DNA from: Puffinus mauretanicus
Taxonomy: Eukaryota > Chordata > Aves > Procellariiformes > Procellariidae
DNA: 64,000 bases
Direction of reading: 5' to 3'
Assembly (NCBI GenBank): GCA_023333565.1
Contig: JAJKFH010003927.1
Coordinates: 496,001-560,000 of the forward strand
Shown: positions 40,871-62,300 of the stretch, one piece after another
Position numbering within the stretch: the stretch's first letter is position 1
Layout: each line of letters opens with the position of its first letter
Notes under the pieces: model-generated
What the model was told of the DNA's origin: nothing
Database searches by the model: none
Seen by the model: only the letters and a program-made list of their open reading frames with translations
Program-made: the position numbers and the translations under genes

Positions 40871-42917
40871 AACCACTACAAATGAGCATGAGACTTTGGT
40901 GTTTTCCCTGCTGCAAGGCACCGCTCATTAACAGAAATTCAACTCAAGCCATTTTCTCTCACTTTGAAGCTTCCAGACCACGTAGCAGCAGTGGCAAGCT
41001 GGAGATGCACCAATATAGACACACAGATACAACACACAGATAAAGAGGTCGTTTATGGAGAGCCACAGACAGAGCGAGCCACACGACATCTTCAACTCTT
41101 CCTACTCCCACCAATTAACCTGGTCGATCTTTGGCTTTTTTCTTTTTTTAAAAAAACAAAACAAACAAAAAAACAGGTATCTGTATTATTTGCAAATGCG
41201 TAATACTGCAGGTTGCATGAAGCCAAGGTAACTTGAAGGCACCCTGTGTCACTCCAGGGAGATGGGTCCTTTAAGCATTTAGACAGAATGCAGCTATTTT
41301 CTGACATTCGGATGGCAGCTTCCAGCCAAGCTGGCTCACTGTTTTCTCACCTGCTTCCAAAGTTTGCGCGCCCTACCCTCCTCATTCCTGTGGGAACAGA
41401 GTCTGTTCTCCCCTTTATACCTAAGCATAACTTCTGCTGATACCAAAAGAAGTCATGCTCTGCCTTGGGAGGGGAGTGGGGTTTATACCAGAAACACAAT
41501 ATAAGCATATTACAAAATATAAAAAATAACTAGTGTTATATAGTTTTCTGCTTCCTATTTATATACATATACAGCATTAAAAACCATACGAAAAAACACC
41601 TATCTAATCCAAAACCTCATTTTGCTAATATGCCAAAAACAAACCAACCAAAAACAAACACCCAAAGGTTGTGCTGTTTTACTCACTTTTAATACAGTTT
41701 TGTTCAGAAATAGCTGTACTCCGTTAGAGTAGAATTCTGTTCTAGCCTATTCCTTTTGTCTTTGTCAGTATATAATTATAACCTCAATATTGCACATTTC
41801 CCCAAGAGTCAGTTCTGTTTGGACCCTGATAATGAAATGCATAAAAACATAATTAGCAGCGGAAATAACAACGTGCAGCACTAAGAAATACCCCTCAGGC
41901 AACTTTGTAGGCAACCTCCAGGAGGGCTTTTCAAAAAGAAAACCCTTCCCATCGCCCCACCGGTACTAATGCTTCCCTCCTCAGTGCCTCTGCAAGAATA
42001 TGAAAAACCTTAGCATTTATAAAAAGATTCCTAAAGATTATTCAGACCGACAAAATATATGCATGTGTGCACGTATGTATATACACACACACACCACCCC
42101 CAAACAAACATCCCTGCAGAAGACCAGACATTATGCAATTTGGATCCTGACATCAAGGGATACATTTTCAATAGATTACTTGCTTCTGTACTAATTAGAA
42201 GGGGTTTTTTTAAGCTTTTCCAGCTGATGTATCAAGCAAGAAGTTCACAGTTTTCATTTTAAGTATACATATCTGGGAGGTGTGGAATGGGGATGTTGGT
42301 TCCTTTAAATAAAACGAGTGTTAACAGGAGAAAAGAAAGCCAACAACAAATGGCAATGCTTCCATTTTTGTCTTCTATGAATGCATAATGCTGCATGCCA
42401 CTGGTTTTCTGTTTATTTTCTTTAAAAGAGGTAATCATCTTCACAAACCCATAAATGAATATTGTGAAAAAGGGAGGCTCTGGTCCCTTCTTTGAAAAGC
42501 CTCTCCCTGCTGTGTCACCACTACTGACAGCTGCTAATCTTGCATAACAGCAGAGCTGTATTGGTCTGACTTGAGTACAGTACCGAAGAGTTCTTCCCCA
42601 GCCACATCCCTCCCTGTCCCCACAAATGCCCCACCCATCTTCCCCATCATTATTTTTTCTTTAAAAAATTCAGTTTCTATTCATATTTGTTCAGTGCAAG
42701 AATAGTAGAAGCAAAAAGACATACATATTGCTTGTTTCAGTTCTATAAAGTTGCTAGCTTTCTGAGCCAGACAGCCTCTTCACATACTTCAAAATTTATT
42801 GCTTCTGAGAGTCACTTGTCCACACGACACCAGCCAGCCATGGACCCACACACGCCATGGAACAGTGCTGAAAGTTCTTCGCAACAAGAGCAGCGTGAGC
42901 TATAGCAGCCGGGGCTC

Positions 42918-53544
<10,627 letters not shown>

Positions 53545-53674
53545 CTGCACGGAGACGGCACAGCACACTCCGTCAGCCCCGCCCGCTTCGCACAACTCGG
53601 CGGGCTCTTCCCCCTTCCCAGCGCGGAGCCGCGGCCGCCCCGTCCGAGCCCGCGGCAGCGCCGGCCCCACTCAC

Positions 53675-53800
53675 CCCAACCGCCGGGCGCGGCCGTTGCC
53701 CGACCGTCGGAGCGGCCGTTGAGCCGTCGTTCCTGGCGGGCGGGCGCTCTCCGCGGCTGCTGGCGCCGGGCTGTGCCGCCGCCGCCGCGGTGGGGTGTGT
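53675..53800 (-). other. SIK1: Likely non-coding first exon of SIK1 (5' end uncertain)
   Basis: A consensus donor, GGTTGGG|GTGAGTGG, lies at 53674-53669 on the minus strand, 130 bp before the acceptor at 53545. A non-coding first exon is expected for SIK1 from the mammalian gene structure. The transcription start cannot be fixed from sequence because there is no TATA box; 53800 is only a guess at the upper limit. Confidence 0.45.
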
Positions 53801-53820
53801 GCGCGCGAGGGTGTGCGTGA

Positions 53821-53866
53821 GTGTGTGTGTGCGCGCGCGCGCGCGTGTGTATGTGTGTGCGTGCGC
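53821..53866. repeat. 46-bp alternating purine-pyrimidine tract (GT/GC)n
   Basis: Strict purine-pyrimidine alternation, (GT)5 then a (GC)7-8 core, then GT-rich, with further GT/GC repeats upstream from 53795. Such tracts are prone to Z-DNA. It lies just upstream of the probable first exon of SIK1 and may vary in length. Confidence 0.85.
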
Positions 53867-53997
53867 CGGGGGGCAGGCGGGAGCACGCGGGATGTCCCGG
53901 CCCCCCCCGCCCCGCTCCGCCGGCCCCCCTCCAGCACACCCCGCCCTCCCTCCCGCCTCTTCCCCCCGCCCACCGCCGAAAGCCGAGACGGGCCCAT

Positions 53998-54005
53998 TGA
54001 CGTCA
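53998..54005. promoter_or_regulatory. Perfect palindromic CRE (TGACGTCA), proximal
   Basis: Exact 8-bp CREB/ATF consensus about 540 bp upstream of the SIK1 ATG, followed 3 bp later by a TGACG half site (54009-54013). CREB induction of SIK1 is established in mammals; use in this species is inference. Confidence 0.8.
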
Positions 54006-54134
54006 CTTTGACGCCAGAGAGACGCGCGCCCAGGCGCGAGGCTGAAGGAGAGCGAGACACCGGGCCGTTGCCAAGGAACGGGCGGCGCTGACGCGCGCGC
54101 TGATGGAGCCGTCGCCCGGGAGACGGAGGGGCGG

Positions 54135-54142
54135 TGACGTCA
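54135..54142. promoter_or_regulatory. Perfect palindromic CRE (TGACGTCA), distal
   Basis: Second exact CRE, 137 bp from the first. A further TGACG half site lies between them at 54089-54093. Confidence 0.8.
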
Positions 54143-54219
54143 GGGCAGAGGGAGGGAGGGGGCAGCTGGGTCTCCTGCCGCCCCCCTCCCGAAGGTGGGG
54201 GGGGAGGGGGCGCTGTGTT

Positions 54220-54229
54220 GTCACGTGAC
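54220..54229. promoter_or_regulatory. GTCACGTGAC palindrome (E-box / CLEAR-type)
   Basis: Perfect 10-bp palindrome matching the core bound by USF, TFE3 and TFEB (CLEAR element), overlapping a TGACG half site at 54226-54230. It sits in the same CpG island as the two CREs. Confidence 0.6.
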
Positions 54230-54283
54230 GCGTCCCTTCTCCCGGCGGGGTCGCCCCCTGCCGGCGCGCCCGCCGTCCGCGTC

Positions 54284-54315
54284 AACGGCTGGCGCGCGGG
54301 GCGCCGGCAGCCGTT
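54284..54315. repeat. Inverted repeat in the SIK1 promoter island
   Basis: Arms AACGGCTG (54284-54291) and CAGCCGTT (54308-54315) are perfect complements, with GGCGC/GCGCC pairing further in. AACGG also resembles a MYB site. Confidence 0.6.
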
Positions 54316-54972
54316 AACCGTCTCGTGGCCGCTGCGTCGCGGCAGGGGGCGGGGGGCGGCCGCGCCGCGCGGGTCTCCCCTCAGCGCCCGGAGCACCCGA
54401 GGCCACCGACAGCAAGAAGCCCGCCACGGGCAGGGTTTGCCCACAGCCGCGGTATCCTGCCGAGGACTCGGCGGAGATACAGAGACTGCGAACGCCGCGC
54501 TAACTCCGCACGAGGGGGACCAGCGCCCCGGCAGCCCCGGTGACCCCCCGGGCCCTGCCGGCTGGGGTGCCAGGCCCCCGCTAGCCCCATCCCAGCCGCC
54601 GAGACAGCCCCCGCCCTCTGTCAGAGCCCGCCGGGGTGTGGGGCCACCGACAGGGACTGTCCCGCTGGCAGCAGGGCAAGTGTGGCTGCAGCCGTGCGGG
54701 GGACATTTTTTGCTAATCCCCAAGCACAAGCAGGGCTGTGGCCGCCCACCCTTTGTACCAACGCCCGCGGCGGGATACTGACCCGCCTTCCCCCGCGCGG
54801 GGCCGGTTTCCGTTCCCGGTTGTTTCCAGGGCGTGATGAAGGGGAGCTGCCGGGGACTGCTGCCGACCATCCCCTCCGGCACCCAAGACAGGGGCCGACC
54901 CGGCCTGGGGACAGCAACCCTCTGGGTCCACCAGCTGGGCACAGACAGGAAGGGAAGTAATAATAAAGAGCC

Positions 54973-54987
54973 TATATATATATATAT
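54973..54987. repeat. (TA)n microsatellite at the CpG-island edge
   Basis: Pure TA repeat immediately past the abrupt end of the SIK1 CpG island. A plus-strand AATAAA lies just before it at 54962-54967. Confidence 0.85.
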
Positions 54988-56149
54988 GCAGTCCTGTGAT
55001 ACTTTGGCAACTTACTCATATGTTCTGAATACACCTGTAGCAATTATCTCTGGTCAGTCTGGAAGCGAGGCTTGGGAAGTTACCCTTTTGCACACTGAGG
55101 CTGAAGAAGGCTGTTTGGGGTTGAACCTCAGCACCCTAGAAGTGCCTAAGAGGTTCCTCTCAAGGTCAAATGTGAAGCGGCAGATGCACTGGGTTCAAGC
55201 ATGTAGGTCTTCACCCTTCACACAGTAAGTGACCAGAATGTTGTGTGGTCTCAAATTCCAGTTTAGCCTTGAAAATAAGTCTGCCACGTCTGTTATTCAA
55301 CTTTATCTTCTCTGTTAGAGTCAGCCTAGGCTTTTTTCAGGCAAGCAATTCTCCAGTCGGCGGTTGGGCTCCTGACTGGAAGACTGGCTTAGTCTGAACC
55401 CTTAGCCTGACCATCATGGCCAATGGCACACTGGGCCGCGACCCTCATCTTCCATCCAGAGGCACCATGCAAATCGGATTTGCCAAACTGCCTGAAATAA
55501 GGCGATGCCTGGGGTGGAAGAGGTATAGCTCTGCTTCACACTGAAGATTTCAAAGCAATCAGTACGACTGTTTTCACCTTTAGTTGGTGGTCTCCTTAGA
55601 CCATGAATGACTTCTAAAAGGCTCAAGAGGGGCCCACTATGGGAGGAAAGCAAGCTTTTTGTCAGTTTTTGTAAATTTACTCTAAAGATGGGATGAGAAA
55701 AATGTGGTGCTCTATATAAACCAAATTACATGATATATGAGCTTGAGAGAGATCCATCGGGACATTCTACTGAAGCAAACAGGACTTCCTCTGCGTCTCT
55801 TATCTAATGAACTATACTGCCTGTGTTACCTGCCGTAACGCTGCAGGCTCTTTCTCCTAGAAACATGGAGAAATAACACCTGAAATTAACCCCCAAACTT
55901 TTTATCTCGACCATTGCACAAAACTCATGCTGTCCCTAAGCTTATTTACTGCGAGCAGGCAGACTGGCAGCCCGCAGGGCTTGAATGGCGCTGGGAGAGG
56001 GCAGCGGCTTGCAGAGCTGGTGGTCAGGAGCCGAAGGACAGGAACTGCTTACATGGAGGCAGTGGTGTGACCCAGGTCATGGGACTGCTATGCTATTTGG
56101 TGTAAGGGGGGTAATAGCACGCAGCCAGCCCGGGCTATTGTAACATTCA

Positions 56150-56222
56150 ATTAGTGCTTGCACAGTGCCTTGAATAACTCACATGAAAAGCTGACTTATT
56201 ATTATTATCGTTATTATTAAGC
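56150..56222 (+). mobile_element. Probable MIR-type SINE 3' tail ending in (ATT)n
   Basis: AGTGCTTGCACAGTGCCTTG, then CACATGAAAAGCTGACTTAT and a TTATTATTATTATCG tail, resembling the 3' end of old SINEs (GCGCTATATAAAT...TATTATTATT). Confidence 0.45.
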
Positions 56223-57143
56223 TAACAGTATATTCTCTGTGGAGCTCATGAAAAGGAGGTGACGCACAAACAGCACATACAGTAGCAACTGCATGTGAAC
56301 AGTGCCCCAGGAGTTATAAAGAAAAAAATTACCTTAATAATGGTTCCTCTGCTGTGGTGGGATTTTCCTCCCTTTAATTATAGTTGCTGTTTTCATTTGA
56401 AATTGATTAAGTGTTTTAGGATGGCAAACAGAACTGGTCTTTTTAGAAAGAACGCTCAAGACAGCCAGCCCCAGCTAGGAGCGTAACATTTTTATTTCTT
56501 TTTAAAGGACTCGGAATTTCTTTCTTCCCAAATGGGAAGAAGAGGACTGGATTTGGTGCTCTCCCTAACATCTCATGATTTTTTCCATCCTAAGGAGAGG
56601 CGGACACCTGTGCCATGGGGCTGCCTGCAGAGCGTAAGACCTCCCCAGAGGGCTACACTGAGGAGAATCCACCATCCTGATTTTAATTACCTGCATTGGA
56701 TGGAAGAGGCAAAAAGAACTGGCAAGTGTAACTACCTGTGGAAGGTTCTTACACAGACCTGCAATCTCTAGTCCAGAGGGTGGGATACCTAGAGCTGCTG
56801 CAGTGGAGGAGGGAGCACATAATTTTTAAGAGTTACAACACTATTGTATGATTTATTGAGAGTTAAATTAAAGATCTCCTTCATCTATCACTCTCAGCAA
56901 CCCTTCGGTATTTCTCTTCCATTTTCATACATATGGGTCACAACAGCTTCCAGCAGTGCTGCTCAGAAGTAGCTATTGCACAATTTTGGTAGTGTCATAA
57001 TTACATCGTTTTTCTACCACTTTCACTATGAATTGATACTGTCAAGGCATTACGAACCTCTTACGCAATCCCGTTTTATCATCATAGAGGTGCTTCTGTT
57101 GGGGAGGTTGCTGCTTTTGTAATTTCTGCTTTAACACTTTTGC

Positions 57144-57156
57144 TGCCCTCTGGTGT
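57144..57156 (-). promoter_or_regulatory. CTCF-like motif, minus orientation
   Basis: The minus strand reads ACACCAGAGGGCA, one mismatch to the CTCF core. It points back towards SIK1, opposite to the plus-strand motif near 28.43 kb. Confidence 0.4.
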
Positions 57157-57769
57157 TTTGGATATCCTGAACGAGGAATCACCTCGGAGAAGCATCCATG
57201 GTCAGGAGAGGTATAATTACGGAGCTGGCTTGTACATAATGAGGGTAGAAAAGCGAGGAAAGTGGAGAGGTACTTTCCAAAGCATCTCCACGAGGATGAT
57301 CCTTTGATTTCTCTAGGAAGCGGGGGAAACTAGGAGGACAAAACTGCTAAGATTTTCCATTGCAGTAGTCCTCCCTAAGGGTGGCATGGACTACGGATGG
57401 GAATATGCATGTAGACGGCTGCCGCCTTCCAGAACTCATCTTGCAGATATTTCCAGCAATTCAATCTTTAGTCATTTCACTCAGCATTTTCTATCAGTTT
57501 CAAAACAAACTTAACAACAATAGCAACTTTCTTCACTTGGCAAAAAAACCCAAAACTGAGAAACAGAAGCATTCCTTTCTACCCATTTCACCCTCCACAG
57601 CTAAACTCAGCCTGGTTTGCTATGGTAGGATTGCTCGGGCAATGCCTGCTGTATTTTTCTCTCGTCTTTTTTTTTTTTCTCCCCAGAAAACACCAGTGTG
57701 ATTATTTTGAAAATCAGATTTGTTGGGCTATTTTCAGTGTCCCGTCATTTACACAATTTAATTGGGTAA

Positions 57770-57825
57770 AACCTTGCTGAAGTCAGTAGAGTTGCTCCTG
57801 GTCACACCAAGTCTGACTCTGGCCT
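57770..57825. mobile_element. Ancient amniote repeat fragment (GAAGTCAATGGAGTTAC type)
   Basis: CTGAAGTCAGTAGAGTTGCT followed by CCTGGTCACACCAAGTCTGA and CTCTGGCC matches a low-copy ancient repeat seen across turtles and birds (consensus form CTGAAGTCAATGGAGTTACT). The family name cannot be fixed without a search. Confidence 0.5.
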
Positions 57826-58785
57826 AGAAAAAAGTAAAATGGAAGGTGTCACGTTCCAAAAAGTACAGTGACATTTAAAGTAAAGAAGATGAGATAATCA
57901 ACTAAAATACTTGTAGGCTTATTTTAAAGACGTTAGCTTGAGAAAAATGGTGCATGACTATTTCTAATATGACTTCAAAGTGTCTTTGAATTTGAAAAAA
58001 TCCAGGCTGCCACTGCAATTTTGGCAAAAATACTTTAAAGCGAGCAAATCCTTACTGAGGCACCAGAATGGTATCCAGAAATATATTTCAGACCACTGGA
58101 ATGTCTTTGGTCATAATATTGCATCAGAGTTACATAATTATGATCACAACAATGATCTTTTGTCATTAATGTTTATGACATTTCAGATTTAATCAGGCGA
58201 TGACATTTCACTGACATAATACATGGAGCATGTTTTGCAGAATAAAGGTACGCAGGGCTTCTCTTCAGCATTCATCCTTATCTAGGGCTACAAAATAGTT
58301 TTTAAAGGGTCACCACCAGGTATATGTTAGGGTTCTTTACTTTCCTAAATACAATGTGCTACAAATTCTACTGTCAATATCAAGGCTCTGACTGTTTTTG
58401 TTTGTATTAAGGGAAGTACAAACACAGAACAAACAAGGTGGTCTATGCCCTTGAGAGCGTCTTTCTTTTATTGTAATCATTTCCCTTCCGTGTTTGTCAC
58501 TCTAATAGTGCTTCACTGTATTGGGGCACGTGAACCTGACTGACAACTGACAACATGAAAAGATTATGTAAAAAGAGAAGTGGGCCAGATTATTTCCATT
58601 GGCTGGGATAAATAAAATGCAGAAGCTAAACAACTAACATTGAATAATGGCTTTTGAATTAGCATTTTTTCCAATTGTTTAAGCTTAATGACCAGAAGTG
58701 GTGATAGTAGTAATAGTGAATACACACCTGTAAACTAACCATGCCCACTTGAATTTAGCTGAAAGTCATTTTATAGTACGTGGGC

Positions 58786-58865
58786 TGATTTTCAGAGAGA
58801 GTGAGCATCCACAGTTTCTGCTGATTTTAATGGAAGCCGCAACTGCTCAACATCTCTTAAAACAT
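58786..58865. mobile_element. Ancient palindromic (MITE-like) repeat
   Basis: TGATTTTCAGAGAGAGTGAG, CATCCACAGTTTCTGCTGAT, TTTAATGGAAGCCGCAACTG, CTCAACATCTCTTAAAACAT follows the well-known hairpin repeat of sauropsid genomes whose arms read TGCTGAGCACCC/GGGTGCTCAGCA around CATTGACTTCAATGG. The arms are partly decayed here. Confidence 0.6.
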
Positions 58866-59164
58866 CCATCTGCAAGGTATCCTGCGATGTAAAACACGTA
58901 TTCTACCAAAGGCTTTGACTAAAGAGCCTCTGGGGCTGAGTACATCTATGTTCAGCTACTGTTACTATTAGCATCAGGATTAGCCAGGTAGGCGCCTTCC
59001 GGGGACAGAAGCACATGGAGTTCAGATGCCTATAGACCAATACTTGGAAATGGCACTTTGCCACCAAGAACACATGTTCTTCATAGACAAAATGGACAAC
59101 AGATAAGGAAAAGATGTAATTTCCCACACTTATGATACCTACTTTACTACTGGGAGGGCAAAAA

Positions 59165-59312
59165 GACTACAGGATGAAGTGTCTTGCCCATGGTGGTGAT
59201 GTGGCAAGTCTGTGGGAGAGCTGTGAAACACACGGAAGTACAAACACATTTCTGTGTCCTGAGCCCAGGCAAAGTGCTTTAACTGCAAGGCCATCCTTCA
59301 CACTGCAATTAA
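59165..59312 (-). mobile_element. MIR-like CORE-SINE fragment
   Basis: Plus strand reads GTGTCTTGCCCATGGTGGTG, ATGTGGCAAGTCTGTGGGAG, then GAGCCCAGGCAAAGTGCTTTAACTGC in pieces, which is the reverse complement of the MIR tRNA-related and core region (cf. ACTTGCCCAAGGTCACACAG). Diverged. Confidence 0.65.
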
Positions 59313-62300
59313 GTGATTAATGTTAATCTTGCAGCTGGTATAAATAAAGCTACGTACATACTGGGTTTAGTACAGTTTATACAATAGGCAGCTCTTATGT
59401 GTGATTTTTCACATCAGGCGGGACTTTCTGTAACATTAATACTTGTAATTTAGCGTTAGCCCCCCAATTCCAGCTGGAGTGCGGACGGAGAGGCAGGTCA
59501 GACTCAGCTGGCTTTCTGGTACTCCCAAGGCTTTGCGACTCTGCCAGCGGTTTCTGTTGAGAGTGTGTATTACCCCTCACTGCCCCCTGAAACATCCTAC
59601 ACGCTGTGGTAGCTCATGTATTGTTTCAGGGTTTTTTAGGCCATACCTGACAGGGAAGTTTAGCAATGTAAGATCACTCAGAAGCTGCCAGCTCCAAAGC
59701 AAAAAAGAAGTGTTAAGTAGACTTCAGATATGAGAGCAGAGGTGGGAGGAAGACATGTCCATGATCCATTTGGCAGGGGGCTTCTTTCCCGTGAAATTAT
59801 CCTTCCCCTTCTCTGACCCGACATCCTCCCTGCTCGCTGCTAAACCCCTGTGCCATATGCACAGCAGTAATTTGAAGCTATTGGTCCTCCCAGGGCCTCA
59901 GACAGAGCTGGAGGTTGAGAAGGAGGCAATGGGTCCAAGACTGAAGAGGCTACGGACAGGGCGAGCTGGAAACAACAAGCAGCAGGCAGCAGCAGGGAAG
60001 TACTCCTGGAAACCCCTTGCAATGGTGAGGGAAGGAAATCCACTGACACAGCTGCACGAGGGCTGGTTGTGTGAATAAGCCATGCTGGGGCAGGGATGAG
60101 CTGCAGAGGCTGCCCTGCATGGGCCCCGAGCTGTCATAGCGGAGTTGGGACGCTCGGTCACCCCGTTGTTCATGTCTAGTGGCTTCACAGCCCCAGGGCA
60201 TGCCCAGCCTGAGGCAGGGCTATCGGTAGGAGCTCCACATTCAAGCTCTGAATAAGCCAAAACTCGAGGCCAAACTCTCTTGTGCCCCTCTTCCCTTGCC
60301 TTGCCTGGGATCTTTTGTCTTTGGGATCCCTACAAAAAGGTTGGGGCAATTCTCCCAGCCTGATGGAAGTAGTGGGAAACCAGCTCCCACTCAACAAGTT
60401 TGGGAACCCTCCTGTGGGCAGGCCAGAAGACTGAAGGCTGTTGCCCTTGGCTTTATGGCTGCTGGGTGTTCCTACCAGGGCAAGACCTGCCAGTTGTTCT
60501 CCAGCCAGTGCAGATGCCCCCACCGGGGACTGGATGTCTGCCCGTGCTGGGGCAGAGGGACAATCTGTGAAGGCAGGAAGGTAATTCAGCCTCGTTCCTT
60601 TTGGCCTGACCTTCACCAGCGTCCTACTGCTTTTTACAGGAGTGCCATAGGATGCGGAGGTACCCCAGCGGTGCAGCTGTGGGCGACGTGGACACGTGCC
60701 CAAGAGGAAGTAGCCCGAGACAATGGAATTCATTGCACACGTATGTTCTTTGTTGATTGCTGTGCTGGAAACAGTGACCCAAATGTGGCAGTTTTGATGT
60801 CCCCTCGCTCCAGCCCCCACTCCCCTCCCCTCACTTGTGAGTGATTCATGCAGAAAGCTACACATCCTTCCCCAGGGACAAAATGAATAAGGGCCCCCCT
60901 CACCTTTCCTCTATATTAATGCATTAGCGTCTGAGATCCACTGTGCCCTTGCTGCAGTTTCAAATGGAAAGGCTATCGCTTTCCTGGTGTCCCAAGTAAT
61001 TGCTTAATCCGCTTGTGCCTGTCTGTACCTCTGCCAGGCAAGGGGGTATGCACCGGCTCCTTTGAAGAGAGTATTAAGGGCATGTGTCTACTGCATACCG
61101 AAAAATCAGGAGCTTCTCCCCTCCCCCTTTCCCTTCTCTGCTTTGCTCGCTCTGAAAGAAAACAGAAACAAAATAAAAGTCGCATTTGCAGCACAGTGCC
61201 GGTGGTACAGTTATTCCGCGGGGAAAACCTGATATATCCACCTATTGTCTGAGCCACTACTAAGAGACCTTAGTGAATGAGCAAGTTACGAAAACAGGTA
61301 TCCTTCCTTAGAGATTAATGTGATATTTGTGTCTGATATTTCCTGCCATACAGCACAGATTGTTTGTGCCGATGGACAAGTGAGAAATACGGCTTTCCAG
61401 AGGGGGGAAGGACTGTTGCAACACACCTTTATTGTCCTCCTCTGGAACAGCATATTAAATTCGTTTTCCATCCATCCCTGTAAATACATTTCCTATAATT
61501 GCTACTATGTCAGATGCACTGTAATCCGTCCCCTCCTACGTCAGCTGCATTGTTGTAACCCCCACTCCGATGTCAGGAAAACTGTAATCCTCCTCTTACG
61601 TTACATAGGAGCTGCATCTCTGACATTTTCAATTGCATTCACCCACAGTCAGACAGAGCAGGGACAGAGAACAAAACACCAATTTCTAGACCATGAATGT
61701 AATGAGTTCTCCAGCATTTTGAGTGTGCATGTGGGTGTTTGAAAGTAAGGTCAAATGCATTTTACACACTCAGGAGCTGGCTTTCTGCAGTCACAGACCA
61801 GACAAAGATTACTATTGGTGCCGAACATGAGAAGCTCAGCAGAATTTTTGCATGGCATTGAGTCATGCATCATGCATTCTTACATACTGGTTCCGCACGT
61901 AGGCTGTGATGAAGGGGAAGACAATAAATAACATTTCAGAGAACAAAGGGTTAGCAAAAATCCTGCTTTGTAAGTCCCAACTGATGAAATTACTCCAATG
62001 AAGAAGGAGTTGGGGAGGTGGGTTGGCTCGCAGTTTGTGAGTGGGACACCAAGACAATCTATTTTCAAATATGTACGTGCATGTTACGCTTCAGTCCCAG
62101 GGCTGAGCAAGAGCCTATGAACAATAACACACAAAAGGCAAATTTCTTACGTGCAATTCTTGGCACAAGCCAACCCTGAGTTTCCAGGGAAGCAGAGTAC
62201 AGGGCATATGGCATCTAAATATATGCAATCATGGATGACAAGAAACATGGAAGAACTTTTTGGATGGAGTTGTTTGTTAACATCCTGAAAATATCTTTCA

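Larger units (their letters stand above)
40300..42917 (-). other. SIK1: SIK1 3' UTR
   Basis: AT-rich sequence without open frame following the TGA, about 2.6 kb to the inferred polyadenylation site. Contains A-rich stretches on the coding strand (T-rich on plus at about 40826-40870), an ACACAC/TATATA mix around 42056-42092, and a few ATTTA pentamers. The length suits the family, whose mammalian member also has a UTR above 2 kb. The end point is inferred. Confidence 0.65.

Noticed and set aside
54134..54781. 215-codon plus-strand frame upstream of SIK1 (possible divergent gene)
   Set aside because: No domain or conserved motif; composition explains the lack of stops. A divergent non-coding transcript remains possible but is unsupported.
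53671..54942. 423-codon minus-strand open frame in the CpG island
   Set aside because: Pro/Gly/Arg-rich, overlaps the probable non-coding exon and promoter, and is matched by long frames on the other strand. Typical of stop-codon-poor GC-rich DNA.
60185..60865. Overlapping 226-codon minus and 182-codon plus frames
   Set aside because: Neither resembles a known protein; the Cys-rich plus frame lacks a spaced zinc-binding pattern I can name.
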